From Gaiellasilicea sp963811885 (GTDB taxonomy: Bacteria; Actinomycetota; Thermoleophilia; Gaiellales; Gaiellaceae), in assembly GCA_963811885.1 (NCBI GenBank), contig CAWETB010000002.1:372001-436000 (forward strand): a stretch of 64,000 nucleotides of DNA. The letters run 5' to 3'. Numbering within the stretch: the stretch's first letter is position 1; every line of letters starts with the position of its first letter. The position numbers and the translations under genes are program-made. A model generated the notes under the pieces. That model saw only the letters and a list, made by a program, of their open reading frames with translations, did no database searches and was not told the origin of the DNA. Positions 1-8,623 of this stretch are shown piece after piece.

Positions 1-3
1 GGG

Positions 4-226
4 CTAGACGCGCGGCCCGTCTTCGACATACGTGGTCCGGCGAGTCCGCGCCGCCGACGCCGCCCCACGACGACCAGAAGATCATCGAGAGCACGAGGCC
101 GAGGGCACCGACGATCATGAGGATGACGCCGATCGTCTGGATTTCGAGACCGGAGACCGTGGCGTTCACGGCCCAGGTCAGGATCGCTCCGACTGCGATG
201 AGAAAGATGCTGACTCCAAGACCCAT
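4..226 (-). CDS. DUF6458-type small membrane protein (frameshifted)
   Basis: Small protein with two hydrophobic helices, starting MGLGVSIFLIAVGAIL and continuing through a second helix (QTIGVILMIVGALGLVLSMI) to WSSWGG. This pattern is typical of the actinobacterial DUF6458 family, whose function is unknown. The start is fixed by AGGAGG eight bases upstream of ATG. Read straight, the frame stays open to the window edge. If one base is dropped near position 40, it ends RTTYVEDGPRV-stop at 4-6, which is how family members usually finish, so a one-base insertion is likely. It is divergent from the oxidase operon. Confidence 0.7.
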
Positions 227-340
227 TTCGTAGTCCTCCTGTTGGCGGGGGATGCGCGATTTCGTGGCGCCCGGATGTCCGGGTCCTCTGTCGAACGTTC
301 GAGGCACCGGATCGGTTACGGGTTATGTAGGCTCGCCGCG

Positions 341-1330
341 GTGCGCAGGGGCTCGATTGTCCGCATCACGATCTACGGCGTTCTCGCGGGAATCTTCGCG
401 TCGCTGGTCGCTGTCCTCGTTCCCTGGCTGCCCACGTCCGCGTCCGAGCAGATGGACCGGATCGAGTTCACGTTCTGGTTCACCACCGTCATCTGCATCG
501 CGGTCTTTGCCGTCGTCGCGGCGGTGATCGTCTACTCGATCCTCAACTTCCGCGTTCAGCCCGACGACTTCTCGGACGGGCCGCCCATCCACGGGCACAC
601 CGGGCTCGAGATCGTCTGGACGGCGATCCCGGCGATCCTCGTCACCGCGATCTCGATCGTCAGCGCCGTCGTGCTGGCGAAGAACGACGACGCCGGCCCG
701 AACCCGGTCCGGATCGCCGTCACCGCCCAGCAGTTCGCGTGGAGGTTCGAGTACCCCGGCGAGACGAAGTTCACCTCGGGCCAGCTCGTCCTGCCGGTGA
801 ACGAGACGGTCAAGCTGACGTTGCGCTCGCTCGACGTGATCCACTCGTTCTGGGTGCCCGAGTTCGGGCAGAAGTCCGATGCCGTGCCCGGGATCGAGAC
901 GACGCTGGTGATCACGCCGAACCGCAAGGGCGAGTTCCCGATCATCTGCACCGAGCTCTGCGGGATCGGGCACGCGACGATGCGCTCGGGCGTGCGCGTG
1001 GTCGACCGGCGCGAGTACGAGTCGTTCCTCGCCGGCCCGGCGAACGGGGGCCAGGAGACGTCCGGCAAAGCCGTCTTCACGAGCGCCGGCTGCGGTGGCT
1101 GCCACGAGTTCGAGCCCGCCGGAACGGATGCACAGGTGGGGCCGAGCCTGAACACGATCGATCCCGGCGGCCAGCCGCTCGAGGAGTTCGTCCGCGAGTC
1201 GATCGTCGACCCGAATGCAAAGATCGCATCGGGGTATCAACCCAGCGTGATGCCGGAGACGTTCGAGAGCACACTGAGTGACAAGCAACTCGACGCGCTC
1301 GTGCAGTATCTGGTGGAGGGCCAACAGTGA
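341..1330 (+). CDS. ctaC: Cytochrome c oxidase subunit II with C-terminal cytochrome c domain
   Basis: Subunit II of a caa3-type heme-copper oxidase, carrying electrons to the binuclear centre in subunit I. Two N-terminal membrane helices (about residues 8-28 and 45-70) are followed by the cupredoxin domain with the CuA motif CTELCGIGHATM (about residues 205-216). A fused class I cytochrome c domain follows, with CGGCH near residue 248 and a distal Met in SVMPETF. The fusion means it can take electrons without a separate soluble cytochrome c. The GTG at 341 is the best start; the open frame runs further upstream but is not membrane-like there, and no clear ribosome site is visible. It overlaps ctaD by GTGA. 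Confidence 0.93.
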   Translation: MRRGSIVRITIYGVLAGIFASLVAVLVPWLPTSASEQMDRIEFTFWFTTVICIAVFAVVAAVIVYSILNFRVQPDDFSDGPPIHGHTGLEIVWTAIPAILVTAISIVSAVVLAKNDDAGPNPVRIAVTAQQFAWRFEYPGETKFTSGQLVLPVNETVKLTLRSLDVIHSFWVPEFGQKSDAVPGIETTLVITPNRKGEFPIICTELCGIGHATMRSGVRVVDRREYESFLAGPANGGQETSGKAVFTSAGCGGCHEFEPAGTDAQVGPSLNTIDPGGQPLEEFVRESIVDPNAKIASGYQPSVMPETFESTLSDKQLDALVQYLVEGQQ

Positions 1331-3285
1331 CCGACGTCGTCGAAACACACCACGCACCGGATCACCACGCGGCTCCGCCGCGCAGGGGCATCGAGCACCT
1401 GACCAAGCCCGGCTTCGTGCGTGCTGCCTGGATGACGCCGCTCTTCTGGGCGATCGGCGCGGGCATCGTCGTCTTCTTCCGCTGGCTCGGGCACTACGAG
1501 CCGACCTGGGACTGGCTCGTGATCACCGTGGTCGCGTCGCTCACGGCCGCTCCGGTCGGCTTCCTCGCCGGCATCGGCGCCTTCGACTACTGGCTCTACT
1601 ACATCTCGGGCCGCCCGACGCGCGAGGAGGACCACTCCAGCCACGGCGCCCACAGCTGGCGCGACTACTTCAAGGTCAACACCGACCACAAGGTGATCGG
1701 GATCCAGTACCTCGTGACGACGTTCTTCTTCTTCGTCGCGGGCGGGCTGATGGCGATGATCTTCCGGGCCGAGCTCGCGAACCCGGACATGCAGTACATC
1801 GACACGCAGACGTTCAACGGGCTCGTGTCCGAGCACGCGGCGCTGATGATCTTCCTCTTCATCATCCCCGCGTTCGCCGGCCTCGCGAACTTCGCCGTGC
1901 CGCTGATGCTGGGAGCGCCGGACATGGCCTTCCCGCGCCTGAACGCGCTCTCGTACTGGCTGCTGCCGATCGCCGGGATCATGTTCCTGGCCGCGTTCCT
2001 CGCCCCGGGTGGGGCGTTCGGCGCGGGCTGGACGGGCTACGCGCCGCTCTCCGTCGAAGGGACGGACGGCAACATCTTCTTCCAGATGGGCGTCCAGTGG
2101 GCCGGCGCGTCCTCGATCATGACCGCGCTCAACTTCCTGGTCACGATCATCACCATGCGCGCGCCGGGGATGACGTTCTGGCGGATGCCGCTGCTCGTCT
2201 GGGCGAACTTCACGACCTCGCTGCTCGTCGTGATCGCGACCCCGTTCATCGCCGGCTCGCAGTTCTTCGCCCTCTTCGACCGGGTGATGCACACGAACTT
2301 CTTCAACGTCTCCGAGGGCGGCTACGTGCTCGGGTACCAACACATCTTCTGGTTCTACTCACACCCGGCCGTCTACATCATGATGCTGCCCGGCTTCGGG
2401 ATCATCTCGGAGGTGATCGCGGTGATGAGCCGCAAGCCGGTGTTCGGCTACCGGCTGATGGCGCTCTCGCTGATGGCGATCCTCGTGCTCGGCTTCTCGG
2501 TCTGGGCGCACCACATGTTCGTGGCCGGGATGGCGCCGTGGCTGCGCGTGCCGATGATGGTCACGTCGATGATCATCGCGGTGCCGACCGGGATCAAGAT
2601 CTTCTCCTGGCTGGCGACGATGTGGGAGGGGAAGCTCCATTTCCGGACGCCGATGTTGTTCGCGCTCGGCTTCCTCTCGATGTTCGTGCTCGGCGGCCTC
2701 TCGGGCATCTTCCTCGCGTCGGTGCCGATCGACATCGCCGCCTCGGACACGTACTTCATCGTCGCGCACATCCACTACGTCCTCTTCGGCGGCTCCGTCT
2801 TCACGATCTTCGCCGGCATCTACTACTGGTTCCCGAAGATGACCGGGCGGATGTACAACGAGCGGCTCGGCAAGCTCCACTTCTGGCTCACGTTCATCGG
2901 CTTCAACGGCACGTTCTTCCCGATGCACTGGGTCGGGCTGCAGGGGATGCCGCGCCGGGTCGCCGACTACTCGGAGCAGTTCGGCAACTGGAACCTCGTC
3001 ATCTCGATGTTCTCGTTCCTGCTCGGCGCCTCGACGATCGTCTTCTTCTACAACATGATCGTCAGCTGGACGCGCGGCCCGATTGCGCCGTCGAACCCGT
3101 GGCGCGCGCTCACGCTCGAGTGGCAGGTCAGCTCGCCGCCGCCCGTCTTCAACTTCGACCAGATCCCGCAGGTGGTCGGCGCCCCGTACGAGTACGGCGT
3201 TCCCGGCGCCCGTCACGCCGTGCTCAACGGCGGAGCGCACGTCGAGCTGCCCGGTCAAACCCACGAGGAAGAGACCGTGCGATGA
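1327..3285 (+). CDS. ctaD: Cytochrome c oxidase subunit I (A2-type heme-copper oxidase)
   Basis: Catalytic subunit reducing O2 to water and pumping protons. The core has the His ligands expected: EHAALM in helix II, the Tyr-His site in FWFYSHPAVY, the CuB pair WAHHMF, and VAHIHYVLFGG for hemes a and a3. The YSHPAVY motif lacks the GHPEVY glutamate and instead matches the YS signature of A2-type oxidases such as the Thermus caa3 enzyme. Unusually, about 105 residues precede the core and contain two extra hydrophobic segments (about residues 30-50 and 58-85). GTG start overlapping the ctaC stop; 652 aa. Confidence 0.95.
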   Translation: MTDVVETHHAPDHHAAPPRRGIEHLTKPGFVRAAWMTPLFWAIGAGIVVFFRWLGHYEPTWDWLVITVVASLTAAPVGFLAGIGAFDYWLYYISGRPTREEDHSSHGAHSWRDYFKVNTDHKVIGIQYLVTTFFFFVAGGLMAMIFRAELANPDMQYIDTQTFNGLVSEHAALMIFLFIIPAFAGLANFAVPLMLGAPDMAFPRLNALSYWLLPIAGIMFLAAFLAPGGAFGAGWTGYAPLSVEGTDGNIFFQMGVQWAGASSIMTALNFLVTIITMRAPGMTFWRMPLLVWANFTTSLLVVIATPFIAGSQFFALFDRVMHTNFFNVSEGGYVLGYQHIFWFYSHPAVYIMMLPGFGIISEVIAVMSRKPVFGYRLMALSLMAILVLGFSVWAHHMFVAGMAPWLRVPMMVTSMIIAVPTGIKIFSWLATMWEGKLHFRTPMLFALGFLSMFVLGGLSGIFLASVPIDIAASDTYFIVAHIHYVLFGGSVFTIFAGIYYWFPKMTGRMYNERLGKLHFWLTFIGFNGTFFPMHWVGLQGMPRRVADYSEQFGNWNLVISMFSFLLGASTIVFFYNMIVSWTRGPIAPSNPWRALTLEWQVSSPPPVFNFDQIPQVVGAPYEYGVPGARHAVLNGGAHVELPGQTHEEETVR

Positions 3286-4139
3286 GCGCCGGCCCGCACA
3301 AGCTCCTCGTCGTCGCCAACGAGACGCTTCCCGGCGACGAGCTGCTCGACGCGGTGCGCGCCAAGGTCACCGATGCGGACACGATCGTCGTCGTGATCGC
3401 CCCCGTGAACGCGCCCCGGGAGGGCTACGTCGTCTACGACAACACGCGCCGCGCCGCCGCGGGCCGGCGGCTCGACCGGACGCTGACGAGCTTTCGCGAG
3501 GCAGGGATCGCGGCCACCGGCCACGTCGTCGACAACGACCCGCTCGCCGCCGTCAAGGACGCGATCGCGATCGAGGAGCCGGACGAGCTGATCGTCTCGA
3601 CGCACCCCGAGGCCACCTCGGGCTGGCGCCGCCGCAACCTGCTCGAGGAGATCCGCAAGGCTGCCGGGGCGATCCCCGTCGACCACGTCGTCTCGGACGT
3701 CGCTTCCCGCACCGGAGCCGAGAACGTTCTCGTCATCGCGAACGAGACGGTGCTCGGCGAGCCGCTGCTGGAGCGCATCCGCGAGAAGGCGCGGTCCGGG
3801 ACGGGGCGGACGACCTTCCTGATCATCTCCCCGCAGAGCGATCCGGAGCAGGGCTCGCACCCCGAGGCGGAGCGGCGCCTGCGGCGAGTGCTGACGCAGC
3901 TCCGGGCGGAGGGGATCGAGGTGCACGGCCAGGTGGCGCACCCGGACCCGTACACGGCGGCGATGCACGCCGTTCGCGACGAGCGCGTCGACGCGATCCT
4001 CGTCTCCACCTTTCCGGAGCAGCGCGGCTCGTCGTGGCTCCGCCGCGACCTGGTCGGGCGGCTCGAGAGCGACGCGAAGGTGCCGGTCGAGCACGTGGTC
4101 GTGGAGCCGAGCAGCGTCGGCGACGAGGTGCACGCATGA
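3282..4139 (+). CDS. Tandem universal-stress-like domain protein in the oxidase operon
   Basis: A soluble 285-residue protein made of two similar alpha/beta domains. Each starts with a strand and a turn ending ANET (LLVVANETLPGDELL near residue 7; VLVIANETVLGEPLLERI near residue 147) and each contains a DELIVSTHPE or DAILVSTFPE segment followed by a W-x-RR-x-L stretch. The fold resembles UspA-like nucleotide-binding domains, but I do not see a clear G-x2-G-x9-G-S/T ATP loop, so family assignment is inference. It overlaps ctaD and ctaE by ATGA, so it is translated with the oxidase. A third copy of the domain lies in the gene at 4742. Function unknown; a role in oxidase assembly or stress response is only suggested by position. 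Confidence 0.75.
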   Translation: MSAGPHKLLVVANETLPGDELLDAVRAKVTDADTIVVVIAPVNAPREGYVVYDNTRRAAAGRRLDRTLTSFREAGIAATGHVVDNDPLAAVKDAIAIEEPDELIVSTHPEATSGWRRRNLLEEIRKAAGAIPVDHVVSDVASRTGAENVLVIANETVLGEPLLERIREKARSGTGRTTFLIISPQSDPEQGSHPEAERRLRRVLTQLRAEGIEVHGQVAHPDPYTAAMHAVRDERVDAILVSTFPEQRGSSWLRRDLVGRLESDAKVPVEHVVVEPSSVGDEVHA

Positions 4140-4735
4140 GCGCGCACGCCGAGAGCCACCACGGCCCTCCGATCGCGAATCAGAGCTCGCGCGTCAGCTC
4201 GACCGTGCTCGGGATGTTCCTCTTCATCGCCTCGGAGGCGATGCTCTTCGGCTCGTTCTTCACGGTCTACTTCTTCGTCCGCGTCGTCAACCCGGACGCG
4301 GAGCCGTGGCCGCTGCCGCCGTACCACCTGCCCGTCTTCGTCGCCGGCGTCAACACGGCCGTGCTGTTGACCTCGAGCTTCACGATGCACTGGGCGCTGC
4401 AGTCGATCAAGCGCGGCAACCGCGCGGGGATGAAGGCCGGCCTGGTGCTGACACTGCTGATGGGGCTCGCCTTCCTGCTCACGCAGATGCTCGAGTACGC
4501 GCGGATCGGCTTCAATCCGAGCGACGGAGCGTTCGGGTCGGTGTTCTTCGGGCTCACCGGCCTCCACGGCGCGCACGTCTTCGTCGGGCTGACGCTGCTC
4601 TCGGTCGCGACCGTGCGGGCGTTCAAGGGCCACTTCACGCCCGAGCACCATCACGGCGTCGAGATCCCCGGAATCTACTGGCACTTCGTCGACGTAATGT
4701 GGATCATCGTGTACGCATCGATCTACCTCCTCTGA
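4136..4735 (+). CDS. ctaE: Cytochrome c oxidase subunit III
   Basis: Membrane subunit III of the caa3-type oxidase, which stabilises subunit I and supports sustained proton pumping. The 199-residue protein has about five hydrophobic helices and the family landmarks SEAMLFGSFFTVYF at the N-terminus, LTGLHGAHVFVGL in the middle and YWHFVDVMWIIVYASIY at the C-terminus. The short N-terminus without the first two helices of seven-helix forms is common in bacterial caa3 oxidases. ATG start overlaps the preceding gene by ATGA. Confidence 0.93.
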   Translation: MSAHAESHHGPPIANQSSRVSSTVLGMFLFIASEAMLFGSFFTVYFFVRVVNPDAEPWPLPPYHLPVFVAGVNTAVLLTSSFTMHWALQSIKRGNRAGMKAGLVLTLLMGLAFLLTQMLEYARIGFNPSDGAFGSVFFGLTGLHGAHVFVGLTLLSVATVRAFKGHFTPEHHHGVEIPGIYWHFVDVMWIIVYASIYLL

Positions 4736-4741
4736 GGAGCC

Positions 4742-5395
4742 ATGGCGCGTAACCCGCTTCGCAGCGAGGCCGAGGCATATCGTTTCTTGTTGCTGACGGT
4801 CGTCTACGTCGCGCTGATCGTCGTCGCCGCCGCGATAGCCACGTGGCTCGGCCTCGTCGTCTTCGTCGTGTTGACCGCCCTGGCCGTCGTCCTCTGGACG
4901 CGTTCGCGAACGGACGAACCGGCACTGCGGCCGGCCGTACCGACCCGCGAGACCGCCGAGGACGAGCGGCGGATCCTCGTGATCGCAAACGAGACCGTCG
5001 GCGGCGCAGAGCTCCTGTCGATCCTGCGCGAGAAGGCGTCGGGCGTGAACGAGCAGATCCTCGTCGTCTGCCCCGCGCTCAACTCGCAGGTGCGGACGTG
5101 GGCGTCCGACGAGGACGGTGCGCGCTCGGCTGCCCAGGACCGGCTGGACGCGAGCCTGGCGCGGCTACGGCAGCAGGGCGTGCAGGCGACGGGCGAGGTG
5201 GGGGACGGCGACCCGCTCCAGGCGATCGAGGACGCGCTGCGCACGTTCGGCGCCGACGAGATCGTGATCTCGACCCACCCCGAGGGCAGATCCAACTGGC
5301 TCGAGCGGAACGTCGTCGGCGCTGCCCGCGAGCGCTTCGACGTGCCGATCACCCACGTCGTCGTCGACCTCGAAGCCGGCGCGGCCGCGTCCTAG
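4742..5395 (+). CDS. Membrane-anchored protein with one universal-stress-like domain
   Basis: This 217-residue protein has two hydrophobic helices at residues 17-58 and then one alpha/beta domain homologous to those of the gene at 3282. Shared landmarks are RRILVIANETVGGAELL (about residue 76), LNSQVRTW, GDPLQAIEDALR and DEIVISTHPEGRSNWLERNVV. The domain should lie in the cytoplasm next to the oxidase membrane subunits. It begins seven bases after ctaE with a GAGGAG site just upstream. Within the operon this makes three copies of the domain in two proteins. Function unknown. Confidence 0.72.
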   Translation: MARNPLRSEAEAYRFLLLTVVYVALIVVAAAIATWLGLVVFVVLTALAVVLWTRSRTDEPALRPAVPTRETAEDERRILVIANETVGGAELLSILREKASGVNEQILVVCPALNSQVRTWASDEDGARSAAQDRLDASLARLRQQGVQATGEVGDGDPLQAIEDALRTFGADEIVISTHPEGRSNWLERNVVGAARERFDVPITHVVVDLEAGAAAS

Positions 5396-5411
5396 CCCGC
5401 CGGCGGACGGT

Positions 5412-6119
5412 CTAGCCGCTGGTGCTGGCGACGACGTAGTCGGCGACGGCCTGGATCTCCTCCGGGGAGAGCGAGTCCTTGAAGGGCGGCATCGCGCCCT
5501 GGCCGTTCGTGACGCGGTCGATCACAAGCTCCTTCGGCGGCTTCGCGTCGTCGAGGTTGGGGCCGACGTTGCCGGTCGCGCCCGCAGCCTCGAGCGTGTG
5601 GCAGCCGACGCAGCCCGCCGAGGCAAAGATCGCCTCCCCGTCGGGCTTCTCGCCCCCACCGGTGGTCGTGGTACCGCCGGTGCTGGTGCCGCCACCCGTG
5701 GTCGTGCCTCCGCCGGCCTCCGTGCCGCCGCGCGGCGGCAGCCCGGCGACCGCTGCCACGTAGGCCGCGACCGCATCGGCGTCCTCGCCCGTGACGAGGT
5801 CTGCGGGCATCCCCGGCGAGCCCGTGTTCGGCGACACGATCGGGTAGGAGATCTGGTCGCGCACGACGGCCCTGATCGTCGCGTCTCCGAGCCCGTCGAT
5901 CCGCGACTGCCTGAACGCGTCATCGAGGTTCGGGCCGATCACGCCCTTCGTGCCGGCGTCGGCCAGGGTGTGGCACGAGCCGCACTGCGCGGAGCCCGTG
6001 AAGAGCTCCTTGCCACGGACCGCGTCACCGCCGCTGGTGAGACCGCCGGAGCCGCAGCCGCTCGCGGCCAGAGCCGCGATCGGAACCGCGCAGGCGCCGA
6101 CGAGCCCGCGCAGTCTCAC
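5412..6119 (-). CDS. Diheme cytochrome c lipoprotein
   Basis: Exported protein with signal sequence MRLRGLVGACAVPIAALAASGCG, where AASGC is a credible lipobox, so it is probably anchored outside the membrane. It has two class I cytochrome c domains, CGSCH near residue 46 with SPGMPADL carrying the distal Met, and CVGCH near residue 170 with GAMPPF. A flexible Gly/Thr-rich linker (about residues 132-158) joins them. It is convergent with the oxidase operon and is a plausible electron carrier to it. GTG start directly follows the stop codon of the STAS gene with no gap. Confidence 0.85.
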   Translation of the reverse strand: MRLRGLVGACAVPIAALAASGCGSGGLTSGGDAVRGKELFTGSAQCGSCHTLADAGTKGVIGPNLDDAFRQSRIDGLGDATIRAVVRDQISYPIVSPNTGSPGMPADLVTGEDADAVAAYVAAVAGLPPRGGTEAGGGTTTGGGTSTGGTTTTGGGEKPDGEAIFASAGCVGCHTLEAAGATGNVGPNLDDAKPPKELVIDRVTNGQGAMPPFKDSLSPEEIQAVADYVVASTSG

Positions 6120-6485
6120 CTAGGTGGTGGACCCCGTCGTGGCCGATCCTGCCCCGACCGCGGCCTCGCGCGTCGGATGGATCGTGAAGACTCGGTCGAG
6201 GCCGGTGATCTCGAAGATCTTCGTGATGTTCCGGTCGCTGCAGACGAGGGACAGCTGGCCCTCGTTGGTGCGCAGCCGCTTCACGCCGCCGACGAGCACG
6301 CCGAGCGTGGTCGAATCGATGAAGGTCGTGTCGCTGAGGTCGACGACGACGTCTCGGCCGCCCTGGTCGATCACCTCGAGCAACTGCTGCTTGAACTCCG
6401 GCGCCGTGTACAGGTCGACCTCTCCCGCCAGGGAGATGACGTACTGGTCGTCGCTCAGCTTCTCGGTCTTGACGTCGAAATTCAT
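6120..6485 (-). CDS. STAS-domain anti-sigma factor antagonist
   Basis: Single STAS domain of 121 residues, similar to SpoIIAA/RsbV proteins that bind and release anti-sigma kinases. The phospho-acceptor loop reads DTTFIDSTTLGVL (about residues 53-65), with Ser in the expected place of the usual DSSGLG motif. No anti-sigma kinase or sigma factor gene is adjacent, so the partner must lie elsewhere. The C-terminal 18 residues are low-complexity. The gene directly abuts the downstream cytochrome gene, an unusual coupling. Confidence 0.85.
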   Translation of the reverse strand: MNFDVKTEKLSDDQYVISLAGEVDLYTAPEFKQQLLEVIDQGGRDVVVDLSDTTFIDSTTLGVLVGGVKRLRTNEGQLSLVCSDRNITKIFEITGLDRVFTIHPTREAAVGAGSATTGSTT

Positions 6486-6548
6486 GTGTGAGTGGCTCCC
6501 CCGGTTTCGCCGACAGAATGGGTGCGGTGTTCCCGGACGGAGGTGAGT

Positions 6549-7313
6549 CTAACCGGACGTCGCGGGCGTCTGCGCGGCCTTCAGTTGCGCAATCTGCTGC
6601 TTGACGATCGGTGCGCTCGGGTCGTCCGGTGCGAGCGTCAGGAACCGCTGGTAGGCGGCGATCGCCTTGGGCGTGTTCCCGCTCTGCTGCGCGGCTTGCG
6701 CGAGCTCCAGCTGGACGTTCGGATCGCGTGGGGCGACCGCCACCAGCTTCTCGTACGTGGACTCCGCGCTCTGGTAGGCCGTCTGCGCCTTCCCGTACGC
6801 CTCGTTGACCTGCTGCGAGGCCTGCGTCGAGATCGCGTTGTCGATCGGGTCGGTGCCGATCGTGGCGCCGTTGCCGAGGTCGAGCGGGACGGCGAACGTC
6901 GAGCCGAAGGTGCGATAGCTCGCGAGCAACTGTGCGACCTGAGCGTCCTGGGCGAGGGCGTTGGCGCGCGCAAGGTAGAGCCCTGCGAGCTCGCGGAGCG
7001 CATCCTCGTCCTTCGGGCGCTGCGTGACGTAGCTGTTCAGCACCGTGATCGCCTCGTTCGTGTTGCCGTCCTCCTGCAGCGCTGTCGCGAGCTCGCGCTT
7101 GGCTGCGGCGCTCTTCGGGTTCTTCTGCAGCTGCTCGCGCGCGTCGCTGACCGAGACGTTGCCGCTCGTGGAGCCGTTGTTGCCGCGAATGAGGTCACCG
7201 AGCGACGCATTCTGGTTGGCGCCGATCCCGAAGCCGACGAAGCCGACCGCGAAGACGAGCGCGAGGAAGACGAACATCCACTTCGCGTGCCGGCGCAGCC
7301 GCGTGAAGAACAT
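6549..7313 (-). CDS. Membrane-anchored TPR protein
   Basis: A protein with one N-terminal membrane helix (KWMFVFLALVFAVGFVGFGIG) and an extracellular part with tetratricopeptide-like helices (SAAAKRELATALQEDGNTNEAI; PNVQLELAQAAQQSGNTPKAIAAYQRFL). I chose the ATG at 7313 over an in-frame ATG at 7400. The later start is preceded by GAGGA at good spacing and lies 14 bases after the amidohydrolase stop, whereas the earlier one would overlap that gene by 73 bases. Probably a protein-interaction or envelope scaffold; exact function unknown. Confidence 0.78.
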   Translation of the reverse strand: MFFTRLRRHAKWMFVFLALVFAVGFVGFGIGANQNASLGDLIRGNNGSTSGNVSVSDAREQLQKNPKSAAAKRELATALQEDGNTNEAITVLNSYVTQRPKDEDALRELAGLYLARANALAQDAQVAQLLASYRTFGSTFAVPLDLGNGATIGTDPIDNAISTQASQQVNEAYGKAQTAYQSAESTYEKLVAVAPRDPNVQLELAQAAQQSGNTPKAIAAYQRFLTLAPDDPSAPIVKQQIAQLKAAQTPATSG

Positions 7314-7327
7314 CGTGTCCTCGAGCG

Positions 7328-8623
7328 CTACGAGGTCACTGTCGCGCTTTGGAGCATGCGCCCGCGGCTTGCGCGCGCTGCGTCGATCAGCTCGTGACAT
7401 TCGCTTCCTCCTCTCTCATATCTGGTTTGGCCGTCGACCAGAGTAGCTGCGACTCGCTCCGGTGATCCTCCGTAGACCACCGCTGCAGCCGGGTCCTCCC
7501 ATGGTAGATACGGAGAGCCGGAAAGCGAGACCAGGGTCAGGTCTGCCCTCTTGCCCGGGACGAGCGAGCCGATCTCCCCGTCGAGCCCGAGGGCGCGGGC
7601 GCCGCCGAGGGTGGCGAGCTCCAGTGCCGCTGTCGCCGACAGCGCATCGGCCCGCTCCGACCTGGCGCGCGCGAACGAGATCACGGTGCGCAGCTCCTCG
7701 AAGAAGTCGTGCGACGGGACGGAGGAGACGCCGTCCGTCCCGATCCCGATCCGGATCCCCGCCGCGCGCAGCTCGGCGAGCGGCGCGATCCCACAGCCGA
7801 GCAGGGCGTTCGACCGGGGGCAGTGGGTGACGGCGACACCGTGGCCGGCGAGCAGCCCGATCTCCTCCTCGTCGACCTTGACGCAGTGCGCTACGGCGAC
7901 CCTTTCGTCGAGCAGCCCGGCCGCGGCGAGGCTGCGGATGCCGCTCGTGCCCTCGGGCTCGACCAGCATCTCCGCCAGCGGCTGCCAGGGGCCTTCGCCG
8001 CGCAGCAGCCAGTCGAGCTCGTCCTGGCTCTCGTTGAGGTGGGTCGCCACGGGCAGGCCGAGCCCCATGGCCGCGGCGTAGACCTCGCGCGAGCAGGTGT
8101 AGGGGGCGTGCGGGGAGACGCCGACGCGGACGCGCTCCGAGAGCGCCGGGGCGACGTACGCGCGCTTCTCCTCGAACTGGCGCAGCGCGTCGGCGCCGTC
8201 CTTGCCGAAGACTTCGAGGTAGACGATCGCGCGCAGGCCGAGGTCGGCGCACGCATGCGCGCTCGCGCCCGTGAACGCGAGGTCGCCGACGGTCGTGATC
8301 CCGGAGCGGAGGCACTCGGCGGCGCCCAGGCGGGCGATCGCCTCCATGTCGGCGCGCTCGAGCCGGCTCTTGCGCTCGACGTGCGTCGAGATCCAGGGGC
8401 CGAACGAGAGCCCGTCGCCGAAGCCGGCGTAGACGGCGTACTCGAGGTGCGTGTGCGCGTTGACGAAGCCGGGGACGATCGCCGAGTCCGCGAAGCGCTC
8501 CCCCTCGCCGAGCTCGCGTGCGGTCCCGACCGCGGCGATGACGCCGTCCTCGATCACGACCGCGCCGTTCTCGATCGGCTCGCCCTCCACGGGCAGCACC
8601 CAGTCGGCGGAGAGGATCCTCAC
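7328..8623 (-). CDS. Amidohydrolase, possible aminofutalosine-type deaminase
   Basis: Metal-dependent hydrolase of the amidohydrolase/TrzN-MtaD group, 431 residues. Metal ligands are visible as NAHTHLE (near residue 60), the His of THLNESQDE, AHCVKV and the Asp of GTDGVSS. The SPHAPYTC and THLNESQDELDWL region resembles S-adenosylhomocysteine and aminodeoxyfutalosine deaminases, enzymes of purine salvage and the futalosine menaquinone route. No other menaquinone gene is present in the window, so the substrate is not settled. GTG start overlaps the tatC stop by GTGA. Confidence 0.82.
   Translation of the reverse strand: MRILSADWVLPVEGEPIENGAVVIEDGVIAAVGTARELGEGERFADSAIVPGFVNAHTHLEYAVYAGFGDGLSFGPWISTHVERKSRLERADMEAIARLGAAECLRSGITTVGDLAFTGASAHACADLGLRAIVYLEVFGKDGADALRQFEEKRAYVAPALSERVRVGVSPHAPYTCSREVYAAAMGLGLPVATHLNESQDELDWLLRGEGPWQPLAEMLVEPEGTSGIRSLAAAGLLDERVAVAHCVKVDEEEIGLLAGHGVAVTHCPRSNALLGCGIAPLAELRAAGIRIGIGTDGVSSVPSHDFFEELRTVISFARARSERADALSATAALELATLGGARALGLDGEIGSLVPGKRADLTLVSLSGSPYLPWEDPAAAVVYGGSPERVAATLVDGQTRYERGGSECHELIDAARASRGRMLQSATVTS

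Noticed and set aside
323..1357. Long minus-strand open frame opposite ctaC, and many similar long frames opposite real genes
   Set aside because: High G+C makes opposite-strand frames stop-poor. These are rich in Arg, His and Asp in a pattern typical of such shadows, with no family motif or membrane pattern.
7314..7400. Longer start for the TPR protein at 7400
   Set aside because: It would overlap the amidohydrolase by 73 bases; the ATG at 7313 has GAGGA upstream and clean spacing.
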